The notes under the pieces are model-generated. The model was not told the origin of the DNA and did no database searches. It saw nothing but the letters and a program-made list of their open reading frames with translations. A program made the translations under genes and the position numbers. From NCBI GenBank assembly GCA_937870675.1, contig CALMZN010000002.1, positions 1 to 40,357 of the forward strand: DNA of 40,357 bases, in the 5' to 3' direction. Shown in pieces: positions 1 to 8,133 of this stretch (positions within the stretch are counted from its first letter, which is position 1; each line of letters opens with the position of its first letter). This stretch comes from an uncultured bacterium. Lineage in GTDB: Bacteria > Patescibacteriota > Patescibacteriia > UBA1558 > GWA2-36-10.

Positions 1-15
1 GAGCGGCCTGATTTG

Positions 16-91
16 TTAACCCCCTAAATCCCCCTTGACAGGGGGACTTTTTGAAATTCCGCCCCTGTTAAGTGGAGGTTGGAGGGGTTAA
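16..91. repeat. Palindromic intergenic repeat, family B copy 1
   Basis: Begins TTAACCCC and ends GGGGTTAA, with an inner hairpin CCCCC-TTGACA-GGGGG. Read on the minus strand it starts AACCCCTCCAACCTCC, the same opening as the element after uvrA (4960-5094). The TAA stop of uvrC (88-90) lies inside its edge. Probably a non-autonomous palindromic element. It may also act as the uvrC transcript end, though there is no clear U-run. Confidence 0.65.
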
Positions 92-1662
92 ATATTTTTC
101 TTGTGTAAATTGCGGTATTTTTTTATAGCAAACCTGTGCGCTTGATTACGCATATATTGGACAAATAGTGATAAAGGACTCAAGCGGGCTAGGCGAAGGG
201 AAGTTTTTTTATTGGGCAAAAATATTTCCTCTTCTTTTTTGGCCAAAGCCATGGTCTTGGCAGTCCAACTTTTTGGTAGAATTTTTGAGACCACACTGAG
301 TTGATTTTTACCACCATCCAAGATGATCAAATCCGGCTCGGGCCATTCCTTGTGTCTAATCCTACGACTCAAAACTTCTTGCATCATCCAAGCATCATTG
401 GGACCAGTCACATATTTTATTTTGAACCAGCGGTATTGGTCAGCGGCAATTTTGCCATCCTGAAAGACGACCATGGCGCCGACTGCCAGCGTGCCTTGAA
501 TATTAGAAATATCATAAATTTCAATACGACGCGGTAAGGTTTTTAATTTGAGCAATGCTTGCAGAGCGTTAAGCTGTTGCCATTTGGTCTGGTCAATATT
601 TCTTTCCAAATGATCTTGGGCATTTTTTTGTACTAGTTCTAGTAATTTTTTATTATGACCTTTTTTCGGTATTAGTATTTTTATTTTGTCACTTAAAATA
701 GTTTGCGTTTTATTTATTTTTCTTGGTAATAGTAGCCCGGCTGGTTGGTCTACTTTGTCACTATAAAATTGGTTGATAAAATTTTCAATAATTTCTGCTT
801 TCGAGAGCTTAGGTTCGTTTTGAATAATAAAATTAAATTTATCACCCAAAATTCCTTGGCGGATTTGCATAACGGTCAAAGCCACGGTTTGTCCGAAGCT
901 GACCAGATTAATAATATCTTGGTTGATATTTTTGGCCGAAATTACTTTTTGTTTGGCTTGCAGTTTTTGCAGGGACTGCAACTGGTCTCTTTTTATTTTG
1001 GCTAGTTCAAAGTTTTTTTCGGCGCTGAATTTTTTTAAGCACGTCAACAAATCGGTCTCTAGTTCTTTGGTATCGCCACGAATTATTTTTTTGGCTTGAT
1101 TTATTAGGTCGTTGTATTCATCGGCGGAAATTAATTTTTCACAAGGACCCAAACAGCGGTGCAGATGATATTCCAAACAAACTTTACCTTTTGGTAAATG
1201 TGTTAGATCGCGACCGCAAGTACGCAAAGGCAAAATGCGATGCAAAAGCCGGACAGTAGTGCGCGCCGCCAGAGTAGAAGTATAGGGGCCAAAATGCTGG
1301 CCTTTTCTTTTTTGTCGGCCATGAATGACCACAATGCGTGGAAAGGGCTCATTAGTAATTACTATGTAGCCCCAATTTTTGTCATCTTTCAAAACTATAT
1401 TGTATTTGGGTTGGTGTTTTTTTATTTGGCTGGCTTCTAGTAGCAAGCTTTCGGTTTCATTGTCTACTAGAGTGTAGCGGATGTGGGCGATTTCTTGGAG
1501 CATCAGCAGTTTTTGTTCAGTCAGCTCACTGCTTTTTTGCCAATAGGAAACTAAGCGGCTTTTTAGATTTTTGGCTTTGCCGATATAGATGATTTGACCC
1601 TGTTTGTTTAGGAAAAAATATACTCCAGGGCTTTTGGGTATTTTTTTGAAATCAGGTATCAT
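88..1662 (-). CDS. uvrC: UvrABC excinuclease subunit C (short form without HhH domain)
   Basis: Dual-incision endonuclease of nucleotide excision repair, acting with UvrA and UvrB; 524 aa. The N-terminal GIY-YIG nuclease shows GVY at residues 13-15 and YIG at 26-28. Four cysteines at 149, 162, 170 and 174 match the conserved cysteine patch of the family. A UVR (UvrB-binding) helical segment lies near 199-240. The RNase H-like 5' nuclease domain starts near 378 with YDIS (D384), LDGG (D449) and AHRFA near 508. The protein ends about 15 residues later, where most UvrC proteins continue into a tandem helix-hairpin-helix domain, so that DNA-binding module is missing. The ATG at 1662 is preferred over an in-frame ATG 12 codons upstream because a -10 box ends 6 nt before it and would lie inside the longer reading. 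The stop codon sits in a palindromic repeat. Confidence 0.95.
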   Translation of the reverse strand: MIPDFKKIPKSPGVYFFLNKQGQIIYIGKAKNLKSRLVSYWQKSSELTEQKLLMLQEIAHIRYTLVDNETESLLLEASQIKKHQPKYNIVLKDDKNWGYIVITNEPFPRIVVIHGRQKRKGQHFGPYTSTLAARTTVRLLHRILPLRTCGRDLTHLPKGKVCLEYHLHRCLGPCEKLISADEYNDLINQAKKIIRGDTKELETDLLTCLKKFSAEKNFELAKIKRDQLQSLQKLQAKQKVISAKNINQDIINLVSFGQTVALTVMQIRQGILGDKFNFIIQNEPKLSKAEIIENFINQFYSDKVDQPAGLLLPRKINKTQTILSDKIKILIPKKGHNKKLLELVQKNAQDHLERNIDQTKWQQLNALQALLKLKTLPRRIEIYDISNIQGTLAVGAMVVFQDGKIAADQYRWFKIKYVTGPNDAWMMQEVLSRRIRHKEWPEPDLIILDGGKNQLSVVSKILPKSWTAKTMALAKKEEEIFLPNKKTSLRLARLSPLSLFVQYMRNQAHRFAIKKYRNLHKKNI

Positions 1663-1668
1663 ACTCTT

Positions 1669-1698
1669 AATATAGCAGACATTAAATATTAAAAGCAA
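1669..1698 (-). promoter_or_regulatory. uvrC promoter, predicted leaderless
   Basis: On the minus strand: TTGCTT (1698-1693), 18 nt spacer, TATATT (1674-1669) with an extended -10 TG one base upstream. Only 6 nt (1668-1663) separate the -10 from the ATG, so the expected start of transcription is the A of the start codon. Confidence 0.7.
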
Positions 1699-1701
1699 TT
1701 T

Positions 1702-1730
1702 TTGATTTTTTAATTGTTTTGAGATAAACT
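1702..1730 (+). promoter_or_regulatory. Candidate sigma70 promoter for the 1787 small gene
   Basis: TTGATT (1702-1707), 17 nt, TAAACT (1725-1730). The transcript would start near 1737 and carry a leader of about 50 nt to the SD at 1774-1780. It lies back to back with the uvrC promoter. Confidence 0.5.
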
Positions 1731-1786
1731 TTATAGCAGTGTTGTGTTCCGGCTGTTTTCATCCTAGCAGAGTGAGGAGGTGTCTT

Positions 1787-1966
1787 ATGAGTGACCCAAG
1801 CTTTCCGCAAGATCCGAGTCAGGATCCAGAGAGAAGGTTGTGTCTTCCCAATCTATGGGATGATGATGAGCTACAGATCCAACCCATCTTAGTTCCGGAG
1901 TCGTTTGTCGGGCGCGATGATCCCAAAGACCAACCGAGGACTGATGAGCCCTCAGAAGCTGTTTAG
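1787..1966 (+). CDS. Small acidic hypothetical protein (59 aa)
   Basis: No family is recognised. The product is Asp/Glu/Pro-rich with no membrane segment or signal peptide, and contains an acidic stretch (WDDDELQ) plus a C-terminal half rich in D, P and E, so it is probably soluble and partly disordered. The start at 1787 is chosen over an ATG 16 codons upstream because GAGGAGG (1774-1780) sits 6 nt before it. That is the strongest SD on the plus strand of this window, where most genes have none. The gene is visibly less AT-rich than its neighbours. A candidate promoter lies at 1702-1730 and a hairpin at 1990-2017 follows, so it may be a stand-alone unit. It could be a recent acquisition or an orphan gene. 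Confidence 0.6.
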   Translation: MSDPSFPQDPSQDPERRLCLPNLWDDDELQIQPILVPESFVGRDDPKDQPRTDEPSEAV

Positions 1967-1989
1967 TAGCCAAGGCTACACTGAGGATG

Positions 1990-2017
1990 GACCCGAGTCT
2001 TTAAGGAGGCTCGGGTC
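1990..2017 (+). terminator. Hairpin after the 1787 small gene
   Basis: Arms GACCCGAG (1990-1997) and CTCGGGTC (2010-2017) around a 12-nt loop that itself contains AAGGAGG. The following TTAAATTT is only a weak U-run, so termination efficiency is uncertain. Confidence 0.5.
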
Positions 2018-2044
2018 TTAAATTTGGCCAAGTGGCTCTAGTTA

Positions 2045-2073
2045 TTGACTTTGCGTCAAAGTCGTGATATCAT
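2045..2073 (+). promoter_or_regulatory. uvrA promoter with internal palindrome
   Basis: TTGACT (2045-2050), 17 nt, TATCAT (2068-2073); predicted start near 2080, 26 nt before the uvrA ATG. A perfect 7-bp-arm palindrome GACTTTG-CGT-CAAAGTC (2047-2063) covers most of the -35 and the spacer, an ideal repressor position. By analogy with uvrA in other bacteria it could be a DNA-damage operator, but it is not a known LexA box. Confidence 0.6.
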
Positions 2074-2105
2074 TTGCAGGATATTATTTTTAAATTTTCG
2101 GACTC

Positions 2106-4958
2106 ATGCCAAAATATATTACTATCAAAGGCGCTAATGTCCATAACTTGAAAAATTTGTCGGTGAAAATTCCGCGCGACAAATTTGTGGTGATCACTGG
2201 TCTTTCGGGATCGGGAAAATCATCACTGGCCTTTGATACAATCTATGCCGAGGGGCAAAGACGTTATGTAGAATCATTATCGTCTTATGCTCGGCAGTTT
2301 TTGGGCTTGATGGACAAGCCCGACGTGGAAAGCATTGATGGTTTGTCGCCAGCTATTTCTATTGATCAGCGCTCCAGTTCACGCAATCCGCGATCGACTG
2401 TCGGCACAGTGACGGAAATTTATGATTATCAGCGCTTGTTGTATGCCAAAATTGGCATACCGCACTGCTACAAGTGCGGACAGCCAGTAGTCAAGCAGAC
2501 CATGCAACAAATTGCCGAAAAAATTTGGCAGTTGCCATCTGATACTGACTTTATGCTTTTGTCGCCTTTGGTTCAGGACAAAAAAGGCGAACACCGAGGA
2601 GCTTTGGACAGAGTCAAGATCGCTGGCTATCGTCGCGTGCGTTTGGATGGCGATATGCTGACTTTGGAAGACGCCCAAAATGTTGATTTGGATAAATACA
2701 AAAAGCATACCATTGAAGTAGTGGTGGATCGCTTGCGACGCGATGATACCAAAGAGACCAAGAGCCGTTTATTGCAGTCAATTGAAACTGCCCTGGATCT
2801 CAGCAATGGCTATATTTCAGTGCATTTGCCACAGGAGAAGAGAGATATTAATTTTAGTGAACATTTTACTTGCCCTAATCATCCGGAAATTTCTTTTGGA
2901 GAAATAGAGGCCAGGAATTTTTCTTTCAATAGTCCGCATGGCGCTTGTCCAGAATGCACTGGCTTGGGTACCAAGCTGACGGTTGATCCAGAATTAGTCA
3001 TACCCAACCCCAAGCTATCTATTGCCGAAGGCGCTATCCGTCCTTGGTCAAGGACTGCGGCCAACCAGTCTTGGTATGCGGCTATTTTGGAGGCCGTGGC
3101 CAAGAAGCATAAATTTTCTACTAGAGTAGCGGTCAATAAACTGACCAAAAAACAATTGGATATAGTGATGCACGGCACTGGTGATGAACGCTATGAATTA
3201 AATTTTTCCACCGATAGATTCAATGGAAATTACAGCCCAACTTTTGAAGGTGTCATACCAAATCTGGCGCGTCGCTACAAAGAAACAGACTCGGATTATA
3301 TCCGTGGCGAGATTGAACGCTATATGCGTATTGATCCTTGCGAGGTCTGCCAAGGCAAGCGCTTGAAGCCAGAAATTTTGGGTATCAAAGTAGCTGGTAA
3401 AAACATCGCCGAAGTATCAGCACTCAATATTGTGGAGTTGCAAAAGTTTTTTACTGAAGTACCAAAGCAACTCAATGAGCGAGAATTACAGATTGCCAAG
3501 CAGATTATCAAAGAAATCAAAGAGCGCTTGAATTTTATGCGCAATGTTGGTTTGGATTATCTGACTTTGGACAGAAACGCCAGCACGCTGTCAGGCGGTG
3601 AGGCCCAGCGCATTCGTCTGGCCACCCAAATCGGCTCTTCTTTGACTGGCGTTTTGTATATTTTGGATGAGCCATCCATTGGTTTGCATCAGCGTGATAA
3701 TGATCGCTTGATTGAGACCTTGAAAACTTTGCGCGACTTGGGCAACACGGTCATTGTGGTAGAGCATGATGAAGAAACCATACTCAACGCCGACTATGTC
3801 ATAGATATCGGTCCGGGCGCTGGCAAACATGGCGGAGAAGTGGTGGCTGAAGGCACGCCTCAGGCCATTATGCGCAACAAGAAATCTTTGACTGGCCAGT
3901 ATTTGCTTGGCGCCAAAACCATTCCCGTGCCAAAAAAGAATCGCGCTGGCAATGGCAAAATGCTGTCAGTCATTGGCGCTAGTGAATTTAATTTGAAAGA
4001 AATTGATGTTAATTTTCCTCTAGGCAAATTCATCAGCATCACGGGTGTTTCTGGCTCTGGCAAATCTACTTTGATGACGGAAATTTTGGCCAAGGCCTTG
4101 ACCAAACATTTTTATCGCTCCAAAGAAAATCCTGGTCAGCACAAAATGATCAAGGGCTTGGAATATATTGATAAAGTGATTGACATCGATCAGTCGCCAA
4201 TTGGTCGCACACCTCGGTCAAACTCCGCTACCTACACTGGCGTCTTTACTTACATCAGAGATTTGTTTGCCGAAGTGCCAGAAGCCAAAATTCGTGGCTA
4301 TCAAGCCGGACGCTTTAGCTTCAATGTCAAAGGCGGTCGTTGTGAAGCTTGTCAGGGCGATGGCGTGATCAAGATTGAAATGAATTTTTTGCCCAATGTC
4401 TATGTAGAGTGCAAAGAATGTCATGGCCACAGATATAATAATGAAGCGCTAGAGATACACTACAAAGGAAAAAATATTTCTGAAGTTTTGCAGATGACTG
4501 TTGAAGAGGCCATGAATTTCTTTGTCAATATTCCCAATATTTATAACAAACTAAAAACTCTTTTTGATGTGGGCTTGGGCTATATCCAGCTGGGCCAATC
4601 AGCCACCACACTGTCTGGTGGTGAAGCCCAACGCATCAAGTTAGCCACGGAATTATCGCGTCGCTCTTCTGGTAAGACACTGTATATACTAGATGAGCCA
4701 ACCACTGGTTTGCACTTTGATGATGTCAAAAGATTGCTAGAAGTTTTGCATCGCTTGGTGGACAAAGGCAACACCGTGCTAGTGATTGAGCACAATCTTG
4801 ATGTGATCAAAAGCTCGGACTGGGTCATAGACCTTGGGCCAGAAGGCGGAGATAAAGGTGGCTATCTAGTGGCCGAAGGCACGCCAAAGCAAGTGGCTAA
4901 AGTAAAAAATAGTTATACCGGACAATATCTGGCCAAGATGTTTAATAAAGCGAAATAA
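2106..4958 (+). CDS. uvrA: UvrABC excinuclease subunit A
   Basis: Damage-sensing ABC-class ATPase that loads UvrB in nucleotide excision repair; 950 aa, full family length. It has two ATPase modules: Walker [10 protein letters not shown] at residues 32-40 and GVSGSGKST near 647, ABC signatures LSGGEAQRI in both halves, and Walker [11 protein letters not shown] and [10 protein letters not shown]. The C-terminal zinc module is canonical (CEAC about 20 residues before CKEC). In the N-terminal module the first pair reads CPNH rather than CxxC, followed by CPEC. No SD precedes the ATG. The gene has its own promoter 26 nt upstream of the predicted transcript start and is followed within 2 nt by a palindromic repeat. 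With uvrC only about 440 bp away on the other strand, this is a divergently arranged repair locus. Confidence 0.97.
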   Translation: MPKYITIKGANVHNLKNLSVKIPRDKFVVITGLSGSGKSSLAFDTIYAEGQRRYVESLSSYARQFLGLMDKPDVESIDGLSPAISIDQRSSSRNPRSTVGTVTEIYDYQRLLYAKIGIPHCYKCGQPVVKQTMQQIAEKIWQLPSDTDFMLLSPLVQDKKGEHRGALDRVKIAGYRRVRLDGDMLTLEDAQNVDLDKYKKHTIEVVVDRLRRDDTKETKSRLLQSIETALDLSNGYISVHLPQEKRDINFSEHFTCPNHPEISFGEIEARNFSFNSPHGACPECTGLGTKLTVDPELVIPNPKLSIAEGAIRPWSRTAANQSWYAAILEAVAKKHKFSTRVAVNKLTKKQLDIVMHGTGDERYELNFSTDRFNGNYSPTFEGVIPNLARRYKETDSDYIRGEIERYMRIDPCEVCQGKRLKPEILGIKVAGKNIAEVSALNIVELQKFFTEVPKQLNERELQIAKQIIKEIKERLNFMRNVGLDYLTLDRNASTLSGGEAQRIRLATQIGSSLTGVLYILDEPSIGLHQRDNDRLIETLKTLRDLGNTVIVVEHDEETILNADYVIDIGPGAGKHGGEVVAEGTPQAIMRNKKSLTGQYLLGAKTIPVPKKNRAGNGKMLSVIGASEFNLKEIDVNFPLGKFISITGVSGSGKSTLMTEILAKALTKHFYRSKENPGQHKMIKGLEYIDKVIDIDQSPIGRTPRSNSATYTGVFTYIRDLFAEVPEAKIRGYQAGRFSFNVKGGRCEACQGDGVIKIEMNFLPNVYVECKECHGHRYNNEALEIHYKGKNISEVLQMTVEEAMNFFVNIPNIYNKLKTLFDVGLGYIQLGQSATTLSGGEAQRIKLATELSRRSSGKTLYILDEPTTGLHFDDVKRLLEVLHRLVDKGNTVLVIEHNLDVIKSSDWVIDLGPEGGDKGGYLVAEGTPKQVAKVKNSYTGQYLAKMFNKAK

Positions 4959-4959
4959 T

Positions 4960-5094
4960 AACCCCTCCAACCTCCCCTTGACAGGGGAGGAACATTTAAG
5001 CCCCCTATTGTCTCGCCCAGGGGGCGATCACCCTCTGGGTGAAAAGGGGGTTCCTGCCTGCCGGCAGGCAGGTGGGGGATTAGGGGTGGGTTAA
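4960..5094. repeat. Composite palindromic repeat, family B copy 2
   Basis: Begins AACCCCTCCAACCTCC two bases after the uvrA stop and ends GGGGATTAGGGGTGGGTTAA. Inside are four successive hairpins: CCTCCCCT/AGGGGAGG, GCCCCCT/AGGGGGC, TCACCC/GGGTGA, and a 20-bp palindrome at 5053-5072 built from CCTGCCTGCC and its complement. The two ends match copy 1 at 16-91; the middle differs, so this looks like nested insertion of palindromes. It probably ends or stabilises the uvrA transcript. Confidence 0.7.
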
Positions 5095-5126
5095 ATAATC
5101 TTGGCCAGTATTTTTTTGGTTATTTG

Positions 5127-5155
5127 TTGAAAAAAAGTGTTTTTAGGGTTAAGAT
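5127..5155 (+). promoter_or_regulatory. Promoter of the 5162 gene, predicted leaderless
   Basis: TTGAAA (5127-5132), 17 nt, TAAGAT (5150-5155). Six nucleotides separate the -10 from the ATG at 5162, so transcription should begin at the start codon itself. Confidence 0.7.
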
Positions 5156-5161
5156 TAAGTC

Positions 5162-6106
5162 ATGTTGAACGATTTGGAAAAATCCATTATCAAGACCATT
5201 GCTTATTTTGATGTTTTTAATTTTCCTCTGACTACTTTAGAAATCTGGAAGTGGCTTTATCGCCCTCGAGAAAAATACACCTTGCAGGAGGTGCGTGAGG
5301 TCTTGGAAAGCAGTTTGGAGTTGCAAAATAGGGTGACTTTGCAAGAAGGATTTTTTTCCCTGAAAAAAAGGGACAATATTTACCTGTTGAGAAAACAAAA
5401 TAATAACTGGGCAGAAAGAAAGTTTCAAAAAACCGTACGCTTGGTTAAAATTTTTCGTTATTTACCTTTTGTGCGCATGATCGCGGTCTGTAATAATTTG
5501 TCATACAGCAATTCAAAGGATTCCAGCGATATTGATTTGTTTATTATTACCAAAAAAAATCAGATTTGGCTGGCCAGATGTTATTGCTTACTGATATTAA
5601 AATTTTTTGGTTTGCGTCCCAGCATAGAAAATCATCGCGACAAATTTTGCTTAAGTTTTTTTATTGACGAGGGCTATTTGGATATGCAAGGTGTGATGCT
5701 CGGTCAGCATGATGTGCATTTTGTTTATTGGTTTTCCCAATTTTTGCCAATTTATGATCCCGACAATTTGTTTGCCAAATTGCGGACAGCCAATTCCTGG
5801 TGCCAGGAATATTTGCCCAATGCCTATGCTAATGAATTCATTAACAAAGTAGAGCCGATTTTTTTGTCAGATTTGCTTGGCAAAGTAGTAAGTTTTTTTA
5901 GCCAATTGCCAATCATTGCTGGCTGGCTATACAATCAAGCGCGTGTTTTGCAGATCAAGATTATTGATCACAATATGCGAGCCATGGTCAATATAGACAC
6001 TAGAGTGATTATCAATGAACAAATGCTCAAGTTTCATTCTAATGATCGCCGTGACCAATATTTTCACCAGTGGAAAGAGCGGGTAAAGCAATTATTGACC
6101 CCGTGA
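5162..6106 (+). CDS. Nucleotidyltransferase-fold protein with N-terminal winged-helix-like region
   Basis: 314 aa, soluble. Residues 108-130 hold a polymerase-beta-type nucleotidyltransferase signature: NNLSYSN followed by SSDIDLFII, with the acidic pair D123 and D125. Residues 1-75 are helical and resemble a winged-helix DNA-binding region (inference). The remainder has no motif I can name. Similar proteins are common in Patescibacteria beside cell-envelope genes; substrate unknown. The last codons (LTP-stop) and the TGA lie in the left arm of an inverted-repeat element that spans the whole gap to the next gene. The promoter predicts a leaderless mRNA. Confidence 0.7.
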   Translation: MLNDLEKSIIKTIAYFDVFNFPLTTLEIWKWLYRPREKYTLQEVREVLESSLELQNRVTLQEGFFSLKKRDNIYLLRKQNNNWAERKFQKTVRLVKIFRYLPFVRMIAVCNNLSYSNSKDSSDIDLFIITKKNQIWLARCYCLLILKFFGLRPSIENHRDKFCLSFFIDEGYLDMQGVMLGQHDVHFVYWFSQFLPIYDPDNLFAKLRTANSWCQEYLPNAYANEFINKVEPIFLSDLLGKVVSFFSQLPIIAGWLYNQARVLQIKIIDHNMRAMVNIDTRVIINEQMLKFHSNDRRDQYFHQWKERVKQLLTP

Positions 6107-6210
6107 AATAAATTTAATTTGCGTTAGCATAAAAAAAAGAACGAGTTAACAATTTAGATAAAAAGTTAATATATTATTTTAATAATTAAATTTATTTCAC
6201 GGGGTCAATA
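6093..6210. repeat. Inverted-repeat intergenic element, family A copy 1
   Basis: A perfect 27-bp inverted repeat: left arm 6093-6119 (core GACCCCGTGAAATAAATTT) and right arm 6184-6210, with a 64-bp AT-rich spacer. The left arm contains the TGA stop of the upstream gene (6104-6106). The right arm ends 3 nt before the next ATG and carries GGGG 9 nt before it, a weak SD. It therefore occupies the entire gap between two co-directional genes. Copies 2-4 are at 7992, 10896 and 15485. Confidence 0.85.
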
Positions 6211-6213
6211 TTT

Positions 6214-7524
6214 ATGAGCAAAAATTTTATACAAAAAAGTTTTGTTTTTCTATTAAGCTTTTTTGTTTTTGTTATCCCTTGGCAAAGTCGATTTATCTAT
6301 AAAGATATCATGCTGGAGGGTCAAATTTGGCAGTTTGGACGCTTGAGTATCTATGCCAGCATGTTGGTTTTGTTCGCCACGGCTTTGGCTTTTGGCTGGC
6401 ATCGTCGTGAGCAGTGGCACTTGTCCAAAAATAAATGGTGGTATGGTTTATTTTTTTATGGCTTGGCCGTCTGTCTTAGTAAGCCCCTACCGCTTTTAGG
6501 TCTTTATTATTTGTTTATTATTTTTGCCGCGATTTTGTTTATCTGGCTGGCACAATATGTCAATAAAAAAAATATTTTGTGGGCTTTGTTGCTTGGTGGT
6601 TTAGGGCAGAGTATTTTGGCAATTTATCAAGGGCTTACGCAAAATATTAGCGCCAACAAATGGCTAGGTATGGCTGAGCAATTAGCCCAAAATCGCGGTG
6701 TGTCTGTTTTGGAGAGCGGGGATATGCGTATTTTAAGGGCTTATGGCGCTTTGCCTCATCCCAATATTTTAGCTGGTTTTTTGGTTTTGGCAATTTTGGC
6801 TGGCTTATATTTGTGGCACAGCATTTACGTCCAAAGCGAACAAGCAGATTGGCAAATTAAAAAAATAAGAAAATATACGCTTAGTTTATGTCTGGTGATA
6901 GTTAGCTTGGTATTGATGAGCTTTGCACTGCTGGCTACTTTTTCTCGTAGCGCCCTGCTAGCAATGCTTGCCACCTTATTGTTTATTTTTGTTTTCAGTA
7001 TAATAAAAAAAGACCGACTTACTATTTATGTGTTTATCAAATACGCGGTTTTGTTGTTTATTACTTTTTTTGCTTTTAATTTGTATTATCCTAATCTATG
7101 GGCTAGCCGTTTTGATTTAAATAATCGTTTGGAAGCCAAATCAATAGAGGACAGGGGCTTGACCTATGGCCAACTGAGTTGGGGCAATCCCCAAGAAATT
7201 ATTTTTGGTCAGGGCTTGGGCTTGAATACTTATTGGGCCCATAAAAAAACCACGCCCTTGTCTGTTGATCAGATGCAACCTATTCACAATTGGTATTTAC
7301 TGGCTTTGACTGAAGTGGGTCTGGTAGGTGTATTTATGTTTTTGGTGTTATTATATTTTTATCTTAAAAAAAGTTTGTTTATAAAAAATAAAAACCAAAT
7401 TTGGTCTTGGAGTTTTGTTTTGTTAATATTGTTATTGGGATTGTTTGATCACTACTTGTGGACTTCTTGGACTGGCTGGCTGATGGTGGGGATAGTAGTA
7501 GCTATCGTTCATAATAAAGAATAA
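6214..7524 (+). CDS. O-antigen ligase-like polytopic membrane protein
   Basis: 436 aa with about 10-12 hydrophobic segments, in the cytoplasmic membrane. The late segment HNWYLLALTEVGLVG and the earlier HPNILAGF are the patterns seen in the Wzy/WaaL superfamily (polysaccharide polymerases, O-antigen ligases and related protein glycosyl ligases). It may transfer or polymerise glycans on the cell surface. The substrate cannot be read from the sequence, and Patescibacteria usually lack lipopolysaccharide, so a protein or S-layer glycan is more likely (inference). Translation may depend on the repeat element upstream, which provides the only SD-like sequence. The stop codon abuts a terminator belonging to the opposing gene. 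Confidence 0.8.
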   Translation: MSKNFIQKSFVFLLSFFVFVIPWQSRFIYKDIMLEGQIWQFGRLSIYASMLVLFATALAFGWHRREQWHLSKNKWWYGLFFYGLAVCLSKPLPLLGLYYLFIIFAAILFIWLAQYVNKKNILWALLLGGLGQSILAIYQGLTQNISANKWLGMAEQLAQNRGVSVLESGDMRILRAYGALPHPNILAGFLVLAILAGLYLWHSIYVQSEQADWQIKKIRKYTLSLCLVIVSLVLMSFALLATFSRSALLAMLATLLFIFVFSIIKKDRLTIYVFIKYAVLLFITFFAFNLYYPNLWASRFDLNNRLEAKSIEDRGLTYGQLSWGNPQEIIFGQGLGLNTYWAHKKTTPLSVDQMQPIHNWYLLALTEVGLVGVFMFLVLLYFYLKKSLFIKNKNQIWSWSFVLLILLLGLFDHYLWTSWTGWLMVGIVVAIVHNKE

Positions 7525-7562
7525 AAAAGCCCTAGCCGCCGTGTGTAATCGGTGGCTAGGGC
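7523..7562 (-). terminator. Intrinsic terminator of the 7581-7826 minus-strand gene
   Basis: Arms GCCCTAGCC (7529-7537) and GGCTAGGGC (7554-7562), extendable with one mismatch. On the minus strand the hairpin is followed by TTTTTTAT, a proper U-run. It sits directly at the stop codon of the convergent plus-strand gene. Confidence 0.75.
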
Positions 7563-7580
7563 ACGAAGTCGAAAAGAACA

Positions 7581-7826
7581 TCACAACACCACATTCTTGG
7601 CGCTGTTGTGCAACCAGTGCCTGAAATCGAGGGCGCGAGCCATGATGTAGGCGCCGAAAAAGAGCATGACGTGAAACAGGTCTAAAACTCCCTCCCCGAA
7701 CCTCATCTTTGAATATCTCAGGAACTTGGTGATGTTGTCAGGCAGATTCATGCCCCAGATGCAGATGGTGTAGAAGAGTCGAAGGAATTTGTCGATCAGG
7801 CGATTCTTGTGGTAGATAGTGCGCAT
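7581..7826 (-). CDS. Small hypothetical protein (81 aa) with strong SD
   Basis: No family is recognised. It is a basic N-terminal half (MRTIYHKNRLIDKF) followed by a moderately hydrophobic stretch (VLDLFHVMLFFGAYIMARALDF) that may form one membrane-associated helix. A strong SD (GGGAGGTG, 7838-7831) lies 4 nt before the ATG, whereas most neighbours have none, and a terminator follows the TGA stop. Composition is less AT-rich than the surrounding genes. Together with the 1787 gene it forms a class of short, well-initiated orphan genes. It is divergent from groES, and about 120 bp separate its start from the groESL promoter. Confidence 0.6.
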   Translation of the reverse strand: MRTIYHKNRLIDKFLRLFYTICIWGMNLPDNITKFLRYSKMRFGEGVLDLFHVMLFFGAYIMARALDFRHWLHNSAKNVVL

Positions 7827-7897
7827 GTTTCACCTCCCAAGTGGTGGATGTTTCTATTCACGATAGTTCAAATGAAATCATTTTATTGGATATTTGT

Positions 7898-7929
7898 CAA
7901 CCTTCGAGGTTGCTCAACCTCGAAGGTTG
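7898..7929. repeat. Perfect hairpin between divergent genes
   Basis: Arms CAACCTTCGAGGTT (7898-7911) and AACCTCGAAGGTTG (7916-7929) around loop GCTC. It stands just upstream of the groESL -35. No U-run follows, so it is more likely a repeat palindrome or protein-binding site than a terminator. Confidence 0.7.
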
Positions 7930-7944
7930 GTCAAGTCATAATAC

Positions 7945-7973
7945 TTGACAATTTTTGGTTAGCACTCTAAAAT
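7945..7973 (+). promoter_or_regulatory. groESL promoter
   Basis: Consensus TTGACA (7945-7950), 17 nt, TAAAAT (7968-7973); predicted start near 7980. The -10 lies within the CIRCE spacer, so HrcA binding would directly block RNA polymerase. The leader to groES would be about 154 nt and consists almost wholly of repeat copy 2. Confidence 0.85.
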
Positions 7974-7985
7974 AGAGAGTGCTAA
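7959..7985 (+). promoter_or_regulatory. CIRCE operator (HrcA binding site)
   Basis: Exact consensus TTAGCACTC (7959-7967), 9 nt, GAGTGCTAA (7977-7985). In many bacteria this is the site of the heat-shock repressor HrcA in front of groESL and dnaK operons. It implies an hrcA gene elsewhere in this genome. Confidence 0.97.
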
Positions 7986-7991
7986 TTTGAC

Positions 7992-8132
7992 TTCACCCCG
8001 TTAAATAAATTTAATTAACAGGGTGTGAATATTGAGTAAATAAAACATTAAAATTAGCCTTTATAATTTTTAATGATTTAATAATTAAATTTAATTTTTG
8101 CGCCAAGCGCAAAAATTATTTAACGGGGTGAA
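7992..8132. repeat. Inverted-repeat element, family A copy 2, in the groES leader
   Basis: Left strand 7992-8017 (TTCACCCCGTTAAATA, then AATTTAATTA). The outer arm 7992-8007 pairs perfectly with 8117-8132. The inner part 8008-8017 pairs with 8082-8091. A nested hairpin ATTTTTGCGC / GCGCAAAAAT (8094-8103 / 8107-8116) sits between them, giving a three-way junction. The groES SD-like GGGGTGA (8125-8131) is entirely inside the outer stem. Confidence 0.85.
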
Positions 8133-8133
8133 T

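Noticed and set aside
5162-6106. Possible alternative genetic code (TGA as Gly or Trp, as in some CPR groups)
   Set aside because: TGA ends real genes (6104-6106; 7581-7583 on minus) and all long genes read through with standard code at normal lengths.
8098-8133. Earlier in-frame ATG for groES
   Set aside because: The added residues are encoded by the repeat element, and GroES homologues begin at the 8134 ATG.
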